A stretch of DNA of 64,000 bases from CALHVX01 sp964640725 (lineage in GTDB: Bacteria; Pseudomonadota; Gammaproteobacteria; Pseudomonadales; Azotimanducaceae): NCBI GenBank assembly GCA_964640725.1, contig CAZXIJ010000001.1, positions 248,001 through 312,000 on the forward strand. The letters are read 5' to 3'. The notes under the pieces are model-generated. The model saw only the letters and a list, made by a program, of their open reading frames with translations, was not told the DNA's origin and did not search any database. The translations under genes and the position numbers were made by a program. Of this stretch, positions 56,301 to 64,000 are shown piece by piece (within the stretch, counting starts at the first letter, position 1; each line of letters begins with the position of its first letter).

Positions 56301-59021
56301 TCACCCCGAGCGGCCGTGACACTGCTTGTACTTCTTGCCGCTGCCGCAGGGGCACGGCTCGTTGCGACCAACCTTCCGCTCGCCGCGCACAAAGGTCTCC
56401 GGCGGCGCGGCTTCGGCTGGCGCTTCGTCCGCCGGCAACGCCGAGCTCTGCGCATGCTCAAAGCGCAGACGCGCCTCTTCCTGCGCCCGGCGCTCCCGCT
56501 CCCGAAGCTCGGCTTCTTCCGGCGACTCGATCTCGACCCGCATGAGCAGGCGAACCACATCGGCCTTGATGTTCTCGAGCAGCTCCTGGAACAGCTCGAA
56601 GGACTCGCGCTTGTACTCCTGCTTCGGCTGCTTTTGCGCGTAGGCGCGCAGCCCGATACCGGCTCGCAGGTAATCCATGGTCGCCAGATGTTCCTTCCAG
56701 CGCTGGTCCAGCACCTGCAACATCACCTGCTTTTCGACCTGGTGAATATCCACGCCCTGCTCTTTCCAGCGGCTCGCTTTCTGCTCGTACTCCGCATCGA
56801 CCTGGGCAACGATGCGTTCGCGCAGCTTCTCTTCGTCCAGGTTGTCGTCGTCCTCGAGCCACTGCGCAACGGGCTGACGGCTCTTGCACTCGGCAAACAG
56901 CGCCTCTTCCAGGCCCTTCACGTCCCACTGCTCCTCGACGGATTCCCGCGGCACGTAGTCGCTGACAAGATTATCAACGACCTCGGCACGCAGGCCGTCG
57001 ATCGTGTCGCTGATATCTTCCGCCGCCATCAGGTCGCGGCGCTGCTGATAGATGACCTGCCGCTGATCGTTGGCAACGTCGTCGTACTCGAGCAGGTTTT
57101 TGCGAATGTCGAAGTTGTGGCCTTCAACTTTGCGCTGCGCCTTCTCGATGGCGTTATTCACCATGCGATGCTCGATGGCCTCGCCCTTTTCCAGGCCAAT
57201 CGACTGCATCAGTCCCCGGATCCGGTCTGATGCGAAGATTCGCATCAGATTGTCTTCCATGGACAGATAGAATCGGCTGGAGCCCGGATCGCCCTGGCGT
57301 CCTGAGCGGCCCCGAAGCTGGTTGTCGATACGGCGCGACTCGTGCCGCTCTGTGCCAATGATGTGCAGCCCGCCAGACTCCAGCACCTTGGCGTGCGTCT
57401 CCTCCCACTGCGCCTTGAGCTTTGCGGCTTCGGCGTCGCTCAAACTCTGTGCCTGCGCCTGCGCTTCCCAGTTGCCGCCGAGCACGATGTCAGTGCCCCG
57501 GCCGGCCATATTGGTGGCAATGGTGATGGCACCTGGCGCACCGGCCTGGGCAATAATTTCCGCCTCCCGCTCGTGCTGCTTGGCGTTCAGCACGTTGTGG
57601 GGAATCCCGCGCCGGTTCAGCTCTGAAGACAGGCGCTCGGAGGACTCGATGGACGCGGTGCCGACCAGCACCGGCTGGCCCCGCTCGATGCAGTCGTTGA
57701 TGTCTTCGACGATGGCGTCGTACTTCTCGTCGATCGACAGGTAGACAAGATCGTTCTCGTCCTTGCGCACCATCGGCCGGTGCGTGGGAATGACCACCAC
57801 ATCCAGCCCGTAGATCTGCCCGAACTCGAAGGCTTCCGTGTCAGCCGTACCGGTCATGCCCGACAACTTGTCGTAGAGCCGGAAGTAATTCTGAAAGGTC
57901 GTGGATGCCATGGTCTGCGACTCGTTCTGGATCGCCACACCTTCCTTGGCTTCTACGGCCTGGTGAATGCCCTCGGACCAGCGCCGCCCGGGCATGGCCC
58001 GCCCGGTGTGCTCGTCCACGATCACGACTTCGCCGCCGGTCACCATATAGTCGACGTCTTTCTTGAACAGCGCGTGGGCCTTGAGCGCCGCCTGCATGTG
58101 GCTCAGCAGGTTCAGGTTGGACGAGGCGTACAGGCTGTCGCCCTCTTCCAGCAGCTTCATGCTGATCAGCTGCTCTTCTACCAGCTGGTGGCCGCGCTCG
58201 GTCAGCTCGATGGTGCGGTTCTTTTCGTCGACGACAAAGTCGCCGTCGGCCTCGACGCCCGGGTCCAGGCTCTCGATCACCACCACCGGCTTGAGCTTGG
58301 GGGCCAGCTTGTTCATGACCCCGTAAAGATCCGTGCTCTGCTCCGCCGGCCCGGAGATGATGAGCGGTGTGCGCGCTTCGTCGATCAGAATCGAGTCGAC
58401 CTCGTCGATGATCGCGAAGGACAGCTCGCGCTGAAACTTGTCCTCCGGCGCAAAGGCCATGTTGTCGCGCAGGTAATCGAAGCCAAACTCGTTGTTGGTG
58501 CCGTAGGTAATGTCCGCCTGGTAGGCGGCATGCTTGGCACCCGGCGCTTGCTGCGACTGGATCACGCCAACGCTCAGCCCCAGGGCTTCGTAGATCGGCG
58601 CCATCCACTCGGCGTCCCGCCGGGCCAGGTAGTCGTTGACGGTCACCACGTGCACGCCGCGATCTGGCAGCGCGTTGAGATAAGCGGCCAGGGTGGCCAT
58701 CAGAGTCTTGCCCTCGCCGGTGCGCATCTCTGCGATCCGGCCCTCGTGCAGGGTCATGCCGCCAATCAGCTGCACATCGAAGTGCCGCATGCCCTTGACC
58801 CGTTTCGAGGCCTCGCGGACGGCCGCGAAGGCGCGGGGCAACAGGCTGTCGAGCGCCGCGCCGTCCTTGAGCTCCTGCCGCAGGGTCTCGGTCAGGCCCT
58901 GCAGCTGGGCATCGTTGAGTGCCTCGAACTCCGCCTCCAGATCGTTAATTTTCTTAACGACCTTGCCCATTCGCTTGAGTTCACGACTGTTTTTGGATCC
59001 GAAGATCGCTCGCAATACCAT
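56301..59021 (-). CDS. secA: Preprotein translocase ATPase SecA
   Basis: Motor of the Sec export pathway, 906 residues, full length. Walker A MRTGEGKTLM, DEAD-like IIDEVDSILIDEART, GTDIVLGGN and RGRSGRQGDPGSS are present. The C-terminal zinc domain CPCGSGKKYKQCH, which binds SecB and phospholipid, is intact. It starts MVLRAIFGSKNSRELKRM as expected. Downstream of the M23 peptidase gene on the same strand with 88 bp between. Confidence 0.99.
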   Translation of the reverse strand: MVLRAIFGSKNSRELKRMGKVVKKINDLEAEFEALNDAQLQGLTETLRQELKDGAALDSLLPRAFAAVREASKRVKGMRHFDVQLIGGMTLHEGRIAEMRTGEGKTLMATLAAYLNALPDRGVHVVTVNDYLARRDAEWMAPIYEALGLSVGVIQSQQAPGAKHAAYQADITYGTNNEFGFDYLRDNMAFAPEDKFQRELSFAIIDEVDSILIDEARTPLIISGPAEQSTDLYGVMNKLAPKLKPVVVIESLDPGVEADGDFVVDEKNRTIELTERGHQLVEEQLISMKLLEEGDSLYASSNLNLLSHMQAALKAHALFKKDVDYMVTGGEVVIVDEHTGRAMPGRRWSEGIHQAVEAKEGVAIQNESQTMASTTFQNYFRLYDKLSGMTGTADTEAFEFGQIYGLDVVVIPTHRPMVRKDENDLVYLSIDEKYDAIVEDINDCIERGQPVLVGTASIESSERLSSELNRRGIPHNVLNAKQHEREAEIIAQAGAPGAITIATNMAGRGTDIVLGGNWEAQAQAQSLSDAEAAKLKAQWEETHAKVLESGGLHIIGTERHESRRIDNQLRGRSGRQGDPGSSRFYLSMEDNLMRIFASDRIRGLMQSIGLEKGEAIEHRMVNNAIEKAQRKVEGHNFDIRKNLLEYDDVANDQRQVIYQQRRDLMAAEDISDTIDGLRAEVVDNLVSDYVPRESVEEQWDVKGLEEALFAECKSRQPVAQWLEDDDNLDEEKLRERIVAQVDAEYEQKASRWKEQGVDIHQVEKQVMLQVLDQRWKEHLATMDYLRAGIGLRAYAQKQPKQEYKRESFELFQELLENIKADVVRLLMRVEIESPEEAELRERERRAQEEARLRFEHAQSSALPADEAPAEAAPPETFVRGERKVGRNEPCPCGSGKKYKQCHGRSG

Positions 59022-59109
59022 TGCCGACCATGCCGCTGGAAATTTCGGGCGGCAATCTTAAACGAAAGCTGGCTTGGCGGCGCGGACGCGCCGCTCGCAT
59101 GCGGCAGGC

Positions 59110-60027
59110 TTAGCGCCGGCTGGCGACGTACTTCGCAGGATCCACGTGCTTGCCGTTCTTGAGCACTTCGAAATGCACGTGCGGGCCGGTGGAGCGCCCG
59201 GAGCTGCCCATCAGGCCAATGGTCTGGCCTTTTTTCACGATATCGCCGCTCACCACGCTGAGTTCCTTGTGGTGGGCATAGCGGGTGCTGTAGCCGTCGC
59301 CGTGGTTGATCTCGACCAGCAGGCCGTAGCCGTAGCGCTTGCCGGCAAAAGTCACCACGCCACTGGCGACCGCAATGACGTCGGACCCGTCCTTGCCAGC
59401 GAAGTCGACCCCGGCGTGCCAGGCCTTCTTGCCGCTGATCGGATCGACCCGGTGCCCGTAGTTCGAAGACAGCCAGCCCCACTTGATGGGCCGACCGCCG
59501 ATCACCGCATCCTGCCGGTACTCTTTGTCTTTCAGAAGCGACGCCAGCATGGCCAGCTCCCGCTCGCGAGTGGTCAGGCGCATGGCCAGCTCGTCCAGAT
59601 CGGCCTGCATGTTGGCCAGCGGCACGACCGTTTCCCGGGCGATCGGGCCGCCCTGCGGAGCCTGTTCGACAAAACTGAACTCGTCGGCGTCAAGATCGGC
59701 GATCTTGACGACCCGGGAGCCAATGGCCTCCATTCGCAGCAACCGCGCCTGCATGCGTGCCAGCTGCCGGCCAACCGCAACGCTGGTCGCCTGCGCTTCG
59801 CCGTTCAGATCGCCCAGGCTCTGGCGCTGGCTGGCCAGTTCCTGCTGCCAGGCTTCTACAGCCTCGGCGGCAACGGGCTCAGGGGCCTGATAGCGCGCGG
59901 TCTGATAGCCCGCGACGGCCACGGCGCCTAAAAGTACAAATACGGCAGCGACGGCCAGTGCAGCGCTCGCCCGCGACAGGCGCAATGCAACCGGCACCCC
60001 GCCGTCCTTCAGCAGAATGAGTTTCAA
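59110..60027 (-). CDS. M23-family (LytM) peptidoglycan endopeptidase, membrane anchored
   Basis: Protein of 305 residues beside secA. A single N-terminal membrane segment (about 17-40; AALAVAAVFVLLGAVAVAG) is followed by a helical coiled-coil region and a C-terminal LytM domain. Zinc ligands are in NYGHRVDPISGKKAWHAGVDF (His and Asp) and GPHVHFEVLKNG (HxH). It probably cuts peptide cross-links during wall growth, or activates amidases if inactive. The start is taken as TTG at 60027, which keeps the short basic MKLILLKDGG N-terminus. It is divergent from dciA. Confidence 0.88.
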   Translation of the reverse strand: MKLILLKDGGVPVALRLSRASAALAVAAVFVLLGAVAVAGYQTARYQAPEPVAAEAVEAWQQELASQRQSLGDLNGEAQATSVAVGRQLARMQARLLRMEAIGSRVVKIADLDADEFSFVEQAPQGGPIARETVVPLANMQADLDELAMRLTTRERELAMLASLLKDKEYRQDAVIGGRPIKWGWLSSNYGHRVDPISGKKAWHAGVDFAGKDGSDVIAVASGVVTFAGKRYGYGLLVEINHGDGYSTRYAHHKELSVVSGDIVKKGQTIGLMGSSGRSTGPHVHFEVLKNGKHVDPAKYVASRR

Positions 60028-60134
60028 TGGATGATCCCCCAGATCTGTCCAAATCGGAGGCAATGGCGCGCGGCGTGTGGCCCGTGGTAAAAGGCGTCTA
60101 TATTGCCGGCAGTGATCGCACCACACCGATTTCG

Positions 60135-60431
60135 ATGCGCAACATAGACGATCTCTTGACAAAAGGCCACAGGCAGTACACTCCACTCGGTCGTTTGCTG
60201 CGCAGCGCCGCCGATCAGCAAGCCTGGACCGCAGAGCTGCAGGCGCTGTTGCCTCCGACACTCCGAAACTCCGTCCGGGTCACCACTCTGAAAGGCCCGC
60301 AGCTGACGCTGGCCTGCCGGAGTGCCGCAGCGGCCACGCGCCTCAGGTTTGCGGTCCCCGAGTTGCTGCCAAAGCTGCGTTCCCTCGGCCACTTCGCCGA
60401 CGTCGAGGACGTGCGCGTGAAAGTGGCATGA
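60135..60431 (+). CDS. dciA: DciA-like (DUF721) helicase loader
   Basis: Protein of 98 residues of the DUF721 family. DciA loads the replicative helicase DnaB in bacteria without DnaC. Conserved segments are RNIDDLLTKGHRQYTPLGRLL, QAWTAELQALLPPTLRNSV, LTLACRSAAAATRLRFAVPEL and a C-terminal basic strand. Its place between lpxC and secA matches the known dciA position in gammaproteobacteria. The ATG at 60135 is chosen; an ATG at 60027 would add 36 residues and overlap the divergent gene's start. Confidence 0.85.
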   Translation: MRNIDDLLTKGHRQYTPLGRLLRSAADQQAWTAELQALLPPTLRNSVRVTTLKGPQLTLACRSAAAATRLRFAVPELLPKLRSLGHFADVEDVRVKVA

Positions 60432-60606
60432 ATCGCTCGCATGACTTCGATGACGCTGGCGCGCATCCAATGCAATACGGCCACCTTGCCTCAAAGCGGC
60501 GAAAAGAACTGCGAATCAGGGCGATTCGTTACAAGCAGGCAGCCATTCCGCCGTCACCCTGTGAACTGGTGCCCGGCTTTTCCGAGCCGGCAGGAGTAAC
60601 GCCTGC

Positions 60607-61527
60607 TCAGGCCGAGGCGGCAAGCTCCGTGGGCGCATAGCCGCCTGGCAGCGATGACAGGTCTTCGAAACTGACAATGTCGTAGCTGTCGGGCTGGGCG
60701 AGGAGTTTGCGAACCAGCTCGTTGTTAGGGCCATGGCCCGATTTGTGGCCGCAAAATGTGCCCAGCAGCGGATGGCCGAGCAGATACAGATCGCCGATGG
60801 CGTCGAGGATCTTGTGCTTGACGAACTCGTCCTGCAGCCGCAGGCCCTCGTCATTCAGAATATCGTAGTCGTCGACCACAACCGCGTTATCGAGGCTGCC
60901 ACCGCGCGCCAGGTCCATCGCCCGCAGCTTCTCGTAATCCGCCAGGAACCCGAAGGTACGGGCCCGGCTGACTTCGCGCACATACGCCGTCGTCGAGAAA
61001 TCCACACAGCTGCGGGTGCAGTGGCGGTTGAAGACCGGATGGTCGTACAACAGGGTGTACTCCAGCCGAAAGCCGTCGTGCGGCTTCAGCATGACGGAGA
61101 CATCGCCGTCGACCACGGATACGGTTTCCTTGACGCGCAGGAAGCGTTTTAGCGCCGCTTGCTCGACGATGCCCGCGGATTGCAGCAAAAAGACGAAAGG
61201 TGCCGCGCTGCCATCCATGATGGGCAGCTCTGGAGCGCTCACCTCAACGATCAGGTTATCGATCCCCAGGCCAGCCAGCGCCGACATCAGATGTTCTACA
61301 GTAGAGATGCTGACACCATCAGCCACCAGGGTCGTGGCCATCGTGGTATCGCTGACGTTCTCCGCTCGGGCGGAAATCAGCACATCGCGATCGATATCAG
61401 AGCGGATGAACGCAATGCCGGTATTTTCCGGAGCCGGGCGCAGCGTGACGTAAACCTTTGACCCACTGTGCAGCCCCACGCCTGTGGCGCGAATCGCATT
61501 CTTCAAGGTGCATTGGTAAAGGCCCAT
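60607..61527 (-). CDS. lpxC: UDP-3-O-acyl-N-acetylglucosamine deacetylase LpxC
   Basis: Zinc deacetylase of 306 residues that commits UDP-sugar to lipid A synthesis, cytosolic. Ligands and catalytic residues are visible: STVEHLMSAL (His), FVKHKILDAIGDL (His and Asp) and GHKSGHGPNNEL (His). Start MGLYQCTLKNAIRATGVGLH is typical. Length is normal. It is separated from ftsZ by an FkbM-type methyltransferase gene, unlike the usual direct ftsZ-lpxC order. Its 159-bp upstream region carries an extended -10 sequence and an inverted repeat. Confidence 0.99.
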   Translation of the reverse strand: MGLYQCTLKNAIRATGVGLHSGSKVYVTLRPAPENTGIAFIRSDIDRDVLISARAENVSDTTMATTLVADGVSISTVEHLMSALAGLGIDNLIVEVSAPELPIMDGSAAPFVFLLQSAGIVEQAALKRFLRVKETVSVVDGDVSVMLKPHDGFRLEYTLLYDHPVFNRHCTRSCVDFSTTAYVREVSRARTFGFLADYEKLRAMDLARGGSLDNAVVVDDYDILNDEGLRLQDEFVKHKILDAIGDLYLLGHPLLGTFCGHKSGHGPNNELVRKLLAQPDSYDIVSFEDLSSLPGGYAPTELAASA

Positions 61528-61558
61528 GACGCGGTCGCAGCAGTCTTCGTTGTAACAA

Positions 61559-61580
61559 GTATTCGAAACCGCGCGAATAC
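61559..61580. promoter_or_regulatory. Inverted repeat GTATTCG-N8-CGAATAC in the lpxC leader
   Basis: Perfect seven-base arms 31 bp upstream of the lpxC start codon and downstream of the likely promoter. It could be a protein-binding site or an RNA stem in the lpxC leader. Confidence 0.5.
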
Positions 61581-61631
61581 TACATGGGAGCGCATGTCAG
61601 CGGGCGCAGTGACGGGGGGATTTTGTTACAT

Positions 61632-61640
61632 ATTGTATCA
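61632..61640 (-). promoter_or_regulatory. Putative extended -10 promoter of lpxC
   Basis: TGA-TACAAT on the minus strand fits an extended -10 element. TTGACC ten bases upstream is too close to serve as a normal -35. Confidence 0.35.
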
Positions 61641-61686
61641 GGTGCATGGTCAAGAACTGAGCGCACCGTCGCAAGGCGAACCGGTG

Positions 61687-62448
61687 CTACAGCGATTCCT
61701 GACGCCAAAGCACGGCATCGACCCGTTCCATAGCCACGGCATAGCCCGCATCAAAGAATCTCAGCAATGCCGTGCGCAGCGCATCGCGCTGACCGGAACC
61801 GCTGTAAATGCCATGCTCGAAGCGAATGATCTCCGGCTGGCACCGGGACAGGTCAAGGGTCTCCAGAATCTCGAAGTCGTAGCCCTCGGCGTCGATCTGT
61901 AACAGGTCCAGACGCTCCAGAGACTCCTCTGCCAGCAGCCCCATCAACGGTTTGGCAGGTACCGTCACGCTGACCATCTGCTCGCTCGCAAGCCCGGTGC
62001 GCCTGGCCGTCAGGGCAAAGCGGTCTGGATCAAAGGAAGCGATGCCTGAGTGGTCGGCGTTCAGCGACGGATCCGGCCGATGCAAGGTCACTTCCGAAAG
62101 CGTTGCATGCACCGCCAGATTGAGCGGCCTGATCGCCGGATAGCCGCGATAGTTCTCCGCGAGCCGGGCAAACACGTCCGGCTGCGGCTCGATGACCAGG
62201 CCCTGCACCGGACGGCTGGTCACAAAGGCTCTGATCGGGTCGTGGGTGACCCCGTCGTTGGCGCCGACCTGCACAAACTGGAACGGCAACCCGTCCCGGC
62301 GTGCGCGTCGGTACCGCCGTTCCAGCAGCGCATCGAAGCTGACGGACTTGGCGGTTCGTTCCAGCACGACCCCCGCCGCCACGCCGGCCGCCGACAAACG
62401 ACGGCTGACCTGCTGGCGGAGGCGCTTGAAGGAACGACGGGATCCCAC
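61687..62448 (-). CDS. FkbM-family SAM-dependent methyltransferase
   Basis: Methyltransferase of 253 residues. The SAM-binding motif is FVQVGANDGVTHDPI and the later acidic motif LLQIDAEGYDFEILETL is the FkbM hallmark; FEHGIYSG follows. FkbM enzymes methylate hydroxyl groups of sugars or small molecules, often in glycan clusters. The GTG start at 62448 lies six bases after the ftsZ stop with no clear ribosome site, suggesting coupling to ftsZ. It sits between ftsZ and lpxC, where no gene is normally found, so it looks like an insertion. The substrate is unknown. Confidence 0.88.
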   Translation of the reverse strand: MGSRRSFKRLRQQVSRRLSAAGVAAGVVLERTAKSVSFDALLERRYRRARRDGLPFQFVQVGANDGVTHDPIRAFVTSRPVQGLVIEPQPDVFARLAENYRGYPAIRPLNLAVHATLSEVTLHRPDPSLNADHSGIASFDPDRFALTARRTGLASEQMVSVTVPAKPLMGLLAEESLERLDLLQIDAEGYDFEILETLDLSRCQPEIIRFEHGIYSGSGQRDALRTALLRFFDAGYAVAMERVDAVLWRQESL

Positions 62449-62454
62449 GACCGG

Positions 62455-63618
62455 TCAGTCAGCCTGCCGGCGCAGAAAGGCGGGGATATCCAGGTAGTCC
62501 AGATCTTCCCGTTCCAGCTCCGTCGCCAGGTTGCCTTCCGGCTTGACGGCCGCTGCAGCCTGCTGCCTCGCGTAAGCCGGCCGATCCAGCTTGCCGTAGT
62601 CCATGGCGCCACTGGCCGCAACATCCACCCGCGGGGCCGTGTTGTCGACGACAACGCTCGGCTTGCCGGTGTCGTCCAGGCCCGTGGCCACAACGGTGAC
62701 TTTGAGCTCGTCTTCCATTTCCGGATCGATGACCGTACCCACCACGACCGTGGCTGAGTCCGAGGCAAACTCCTCGACAATGCTGCCGACGTCTGTGAAC
62801 TCGCCAATGTTCAGCTCCGGGCCGGCGGTGACATTGACCAGAATGCCCCGGGCGCCATGCAGGTCGACGTCTTCCAGCAGCGGCGAGCGGATGGCCGCTT
62901 CGGCGGCGTCCCGGGCGCGGTTCTCGCCGCCAGCGCGGCCCGTACCCATCATCGCCATGCCCATTTCGCTCATGACGGTGCGAACGTCGGCAAAGTCGAC
63001 GTTGATCATGCCAGGGCGAATGATCAGGTCCGCGATGCCCTGGACAGCACCGAGCAGCACATCGTTCGCAGCGCTGAACGCATCCAGCATGCTGGTGCGT
63101 TCGCCGAGCACCGCCAAGAGCTTCTCGTTCGGAATGGTGATCAGCGAATCCACGGATTCAGACAGATCCCGCACGCCGCGCTCGGCGATCTCGTTGCGCT
63201 TTTCGAAGCGGAAAGGCCGGGTCACCACAGCCACCGTCAGAATGCCCATCTCTTTGGCCACGGCAGCCACCACCGGCGCTGCGCCGGTGCCGGTACCGCC
63301 GCCCATGCCGGCGGTGATGAACACCATGTCAGCCCCGGCCATGGCTTCCGCCAACCGGTCCCGATCTTCCAGCGCCGCCTGCCGGCCAACGTCCGGGTTG
63401 GCGCCAGCGCCCAGGCCCTTGGTGATCTCCGTGCCCATCTGCAACACGGTCTTGGCGTGAATGTTCTTCAGCGCCTGCGCATCCGTGTTCGCGGCGATGA
63501 AATCCACCCCCTCTACGTTGCGCTTCAGCATGTGCTGGACAGCGTTGCCGCCGCCGCCGCCAACGCCGAACACTTTGATGACTGCGCTCTGGGGCGCGTT
63601 GTCTACCAGTTCAAACAT
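62455..63618 (-). CDS. ftsZ: Cell division protein FtsZ
   Basis: Tubulin-like GTPase that forms the division ring, 387 residues. GTP-binding motif GMGGGTGTGAAPV, IKVFGVGGGGGNAVQHM and the T7 loop NVDFADVRTVM are present. The C-terminal peptide DYLDIPAFLRRQAD, which binds FtsA and ZipA, is intact. AGGAG lies seven bases before the ATG. It follows ftsA by 120 bp. Confidence 0.99.
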   Translation of the reverse strand: MFELVDNAPQSAVIKVFGVGGGGGNAVQHMLKRNVEGVDFIAANTDAQALKNIHAKTVLQMGTEITKGLGAGANPDVGRQAALEDRDRLAEAMAGADMVFITAGMGGGTGTGAAPVVAAVAKEMGILTVAVVTRPFRFEKRNEIAERGVRDLSESVDSLITIPNEKLLAVLGERTSMLDAFSAANDVLLGAVQGIADLIIRPGMINVDFADVRTVMSEMGMAMMGTGRAGGENRARDAAEAAIRSPLLEDVDLHGARGILVNVTAGPELNIGEFTDVGSIVEEFASDSATVVVGTVIDPEMEDELKVTVVATGLDDTGKPSVVVDNTAPRVDVAASGAMDYGKLDRPAYARQQAAAAVKPEGNLATELEREDLDYLDIPAFLRRQAD

Positions 63619-63738
63619 CTCAGTTCTCCTTTCGAGATTGCATGTGACTCCGAGGTGTTGGCCCCTCGTTTCCGTTTCGCCGTGATCCCCGCTTACCGGG
63701 GACGTTTCGTTGGTGCTGCTGCATTGGCCGCCGCACCG

Positions 63739-64000
63739 CTAAAAATTGTCGCCAAACCAGCGCCGGATCCGGGCACCGAGCCCGGCACTGCTGCTGCGTT
63801 TGCCGCCTGGATTCTCTGCCTCCTGCTCCTGGCCATAGAGCAGCAGCCCGACGCCGGTGGCGTAGATCGGGTTGCGCACGATGTCCTTGAGCCCGGCAAC
63901 GTTGCGCGGCGAGCCAAGGCTCACCGGCATGTGGAATATTTCTTCCGCGAGATCCACCACGCCTTCCATCTTTGAGGCGCCGCCGGTCAGCACGATGCCT
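63739..64000 (-). CDS. ftsA: Cell division protein FtsA (C-terminal part only)
   Basis: Only the last 87 or so codons are in the window; the gene continues beyond the right edge. IVLTGGASKMEGVVDLAEEI and RNPIYATGVGLLLYG are the conserved actin-fold end of FtsA. The C-terminal amphipathic helix ARIRRWFGDNF, which attaches FtsA to the membrane, is intact. It lies directly upstream of ftsZ. Confidence 0.95.
   Translation of the reverse strand, partial: GIVLTGGASKMEGVVDLAEEIFHMPVSLGSPRNVAGLKDIVRNPIYATGVGLLLYGQEQEAENPGGKRSSSAGLGARIRRWFGDNF

Noticed and set aside
59077..59094. Perfect GCGGCGCG / CGCGCCGC hairpin between secA and the M23 peptidase gene
   Set aside because: No T-run follows on either strand and such GC stems arise often here, so I do not call a terminator.
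60156..60161. TTGACA as a -35 box
   Set aside because: It lies inside the dciA coding sequence, downstream of its start, with no suitable -10 and no gene to serve.

Overview
The window is GC-rich chromosomal DNA from a gammaproteobacterium, probably from a draft or metagenome assembly because it holds two runs of N (100 N at 7076-7175 and 10 N at 38264-38273). The assignment rests on gene order: ampD-nadC-tRNA-Thr-pilin genes-pilBCD-coaE-yacG matches the order known around pilA in Pseudomonas, and ftsA-ftsZ-lpxC, secA, aceE-aceF and gspA-gspB support it. GroE control by a CIRCE element is less usual in this class and recalls Xanthomonas-like lineages. I cannot name genus or order. Fifty-five protein genes and one tRNA gene are supported; there is no rRNA, CRISPR array, insertion sequence or prophage.

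1-10.2 kb (minus strand): a compact run that starts with a Nudix hydrolase and an AttEFGH-like ABC exporter (ATPase, one long FtsX-type permease, AttH lipoprotein), continues with a second Nudix enzyme and a receiver-PAS-GGDEF-EAL cyclic-di-GMP protein, and ends with a trans-sulfuration-type PLP enzyme and a truncated SDR dehydrogenase. 10.3-18.8 kb: an Arc-type DNA-binding protein with an atypical receiver protein behind a palindromic operator, an osmoprotectant-type ABC transporter with fused binding protein and permease, exonuclease I, a DASS anion transporter, a secreted aminopeptidase and a YihG-like acyltransferase. 18.8-25.0 kb: gspA-gspB, a GAF/HD-GYP protein, a coiled-coil membrane protein and a PuuD-like membrane protein. 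25.1-25.55 kb is non-coding and holds two inverted copies of a hairpin-forming element, the best candidate for something undescribed.

25.6-37 kb: groES-groEL with CIRCE and heat-shock-like promoter, fxsA, an alkyltransferase-like protein, a giant CheB-CheR-PAS-kinase-receiver protein coupled to a small GTPase, an AmpG-like permease, YajQ, a receiver protein with a degenerate GGDEF domain, and a PduO-type cobalamin adenosyltransferase. 37-43 kb: pyruvate dehydrogenase aceE-aceF (aceF broken by a gap between near-identical repeats), a ROK sugar kinase and ampD. 43.4-53.7 kb: nadC and the type IV pilus locus (TfpZ accessory protein, a PglL/Wzy-like ligase, tRNA-Thr, two pilins, a sigma-54 promoter, pilBCD), then coaE and yacG. 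53.6-64 kb: a secreted glycerophosphodiesterase, argJ, secA, a LytM-type peptidase, dciA, lpxC, an FkbM-type methyltransferase, ftsZ and the end of ftsA.

Themes: several cyclic-di-GMP proteins (GGDEF-EAL, HD-GYP, YajQ, degenerate GGDEF), peptidoglycan recycling and envelope growth (ampG, ampD, M23 peptidase, lpxC, ftsAZ), and surface motility through type IV pili. In-frame tandem repeats of 12 or 18 bp have grown inside otherwise conserved genes.
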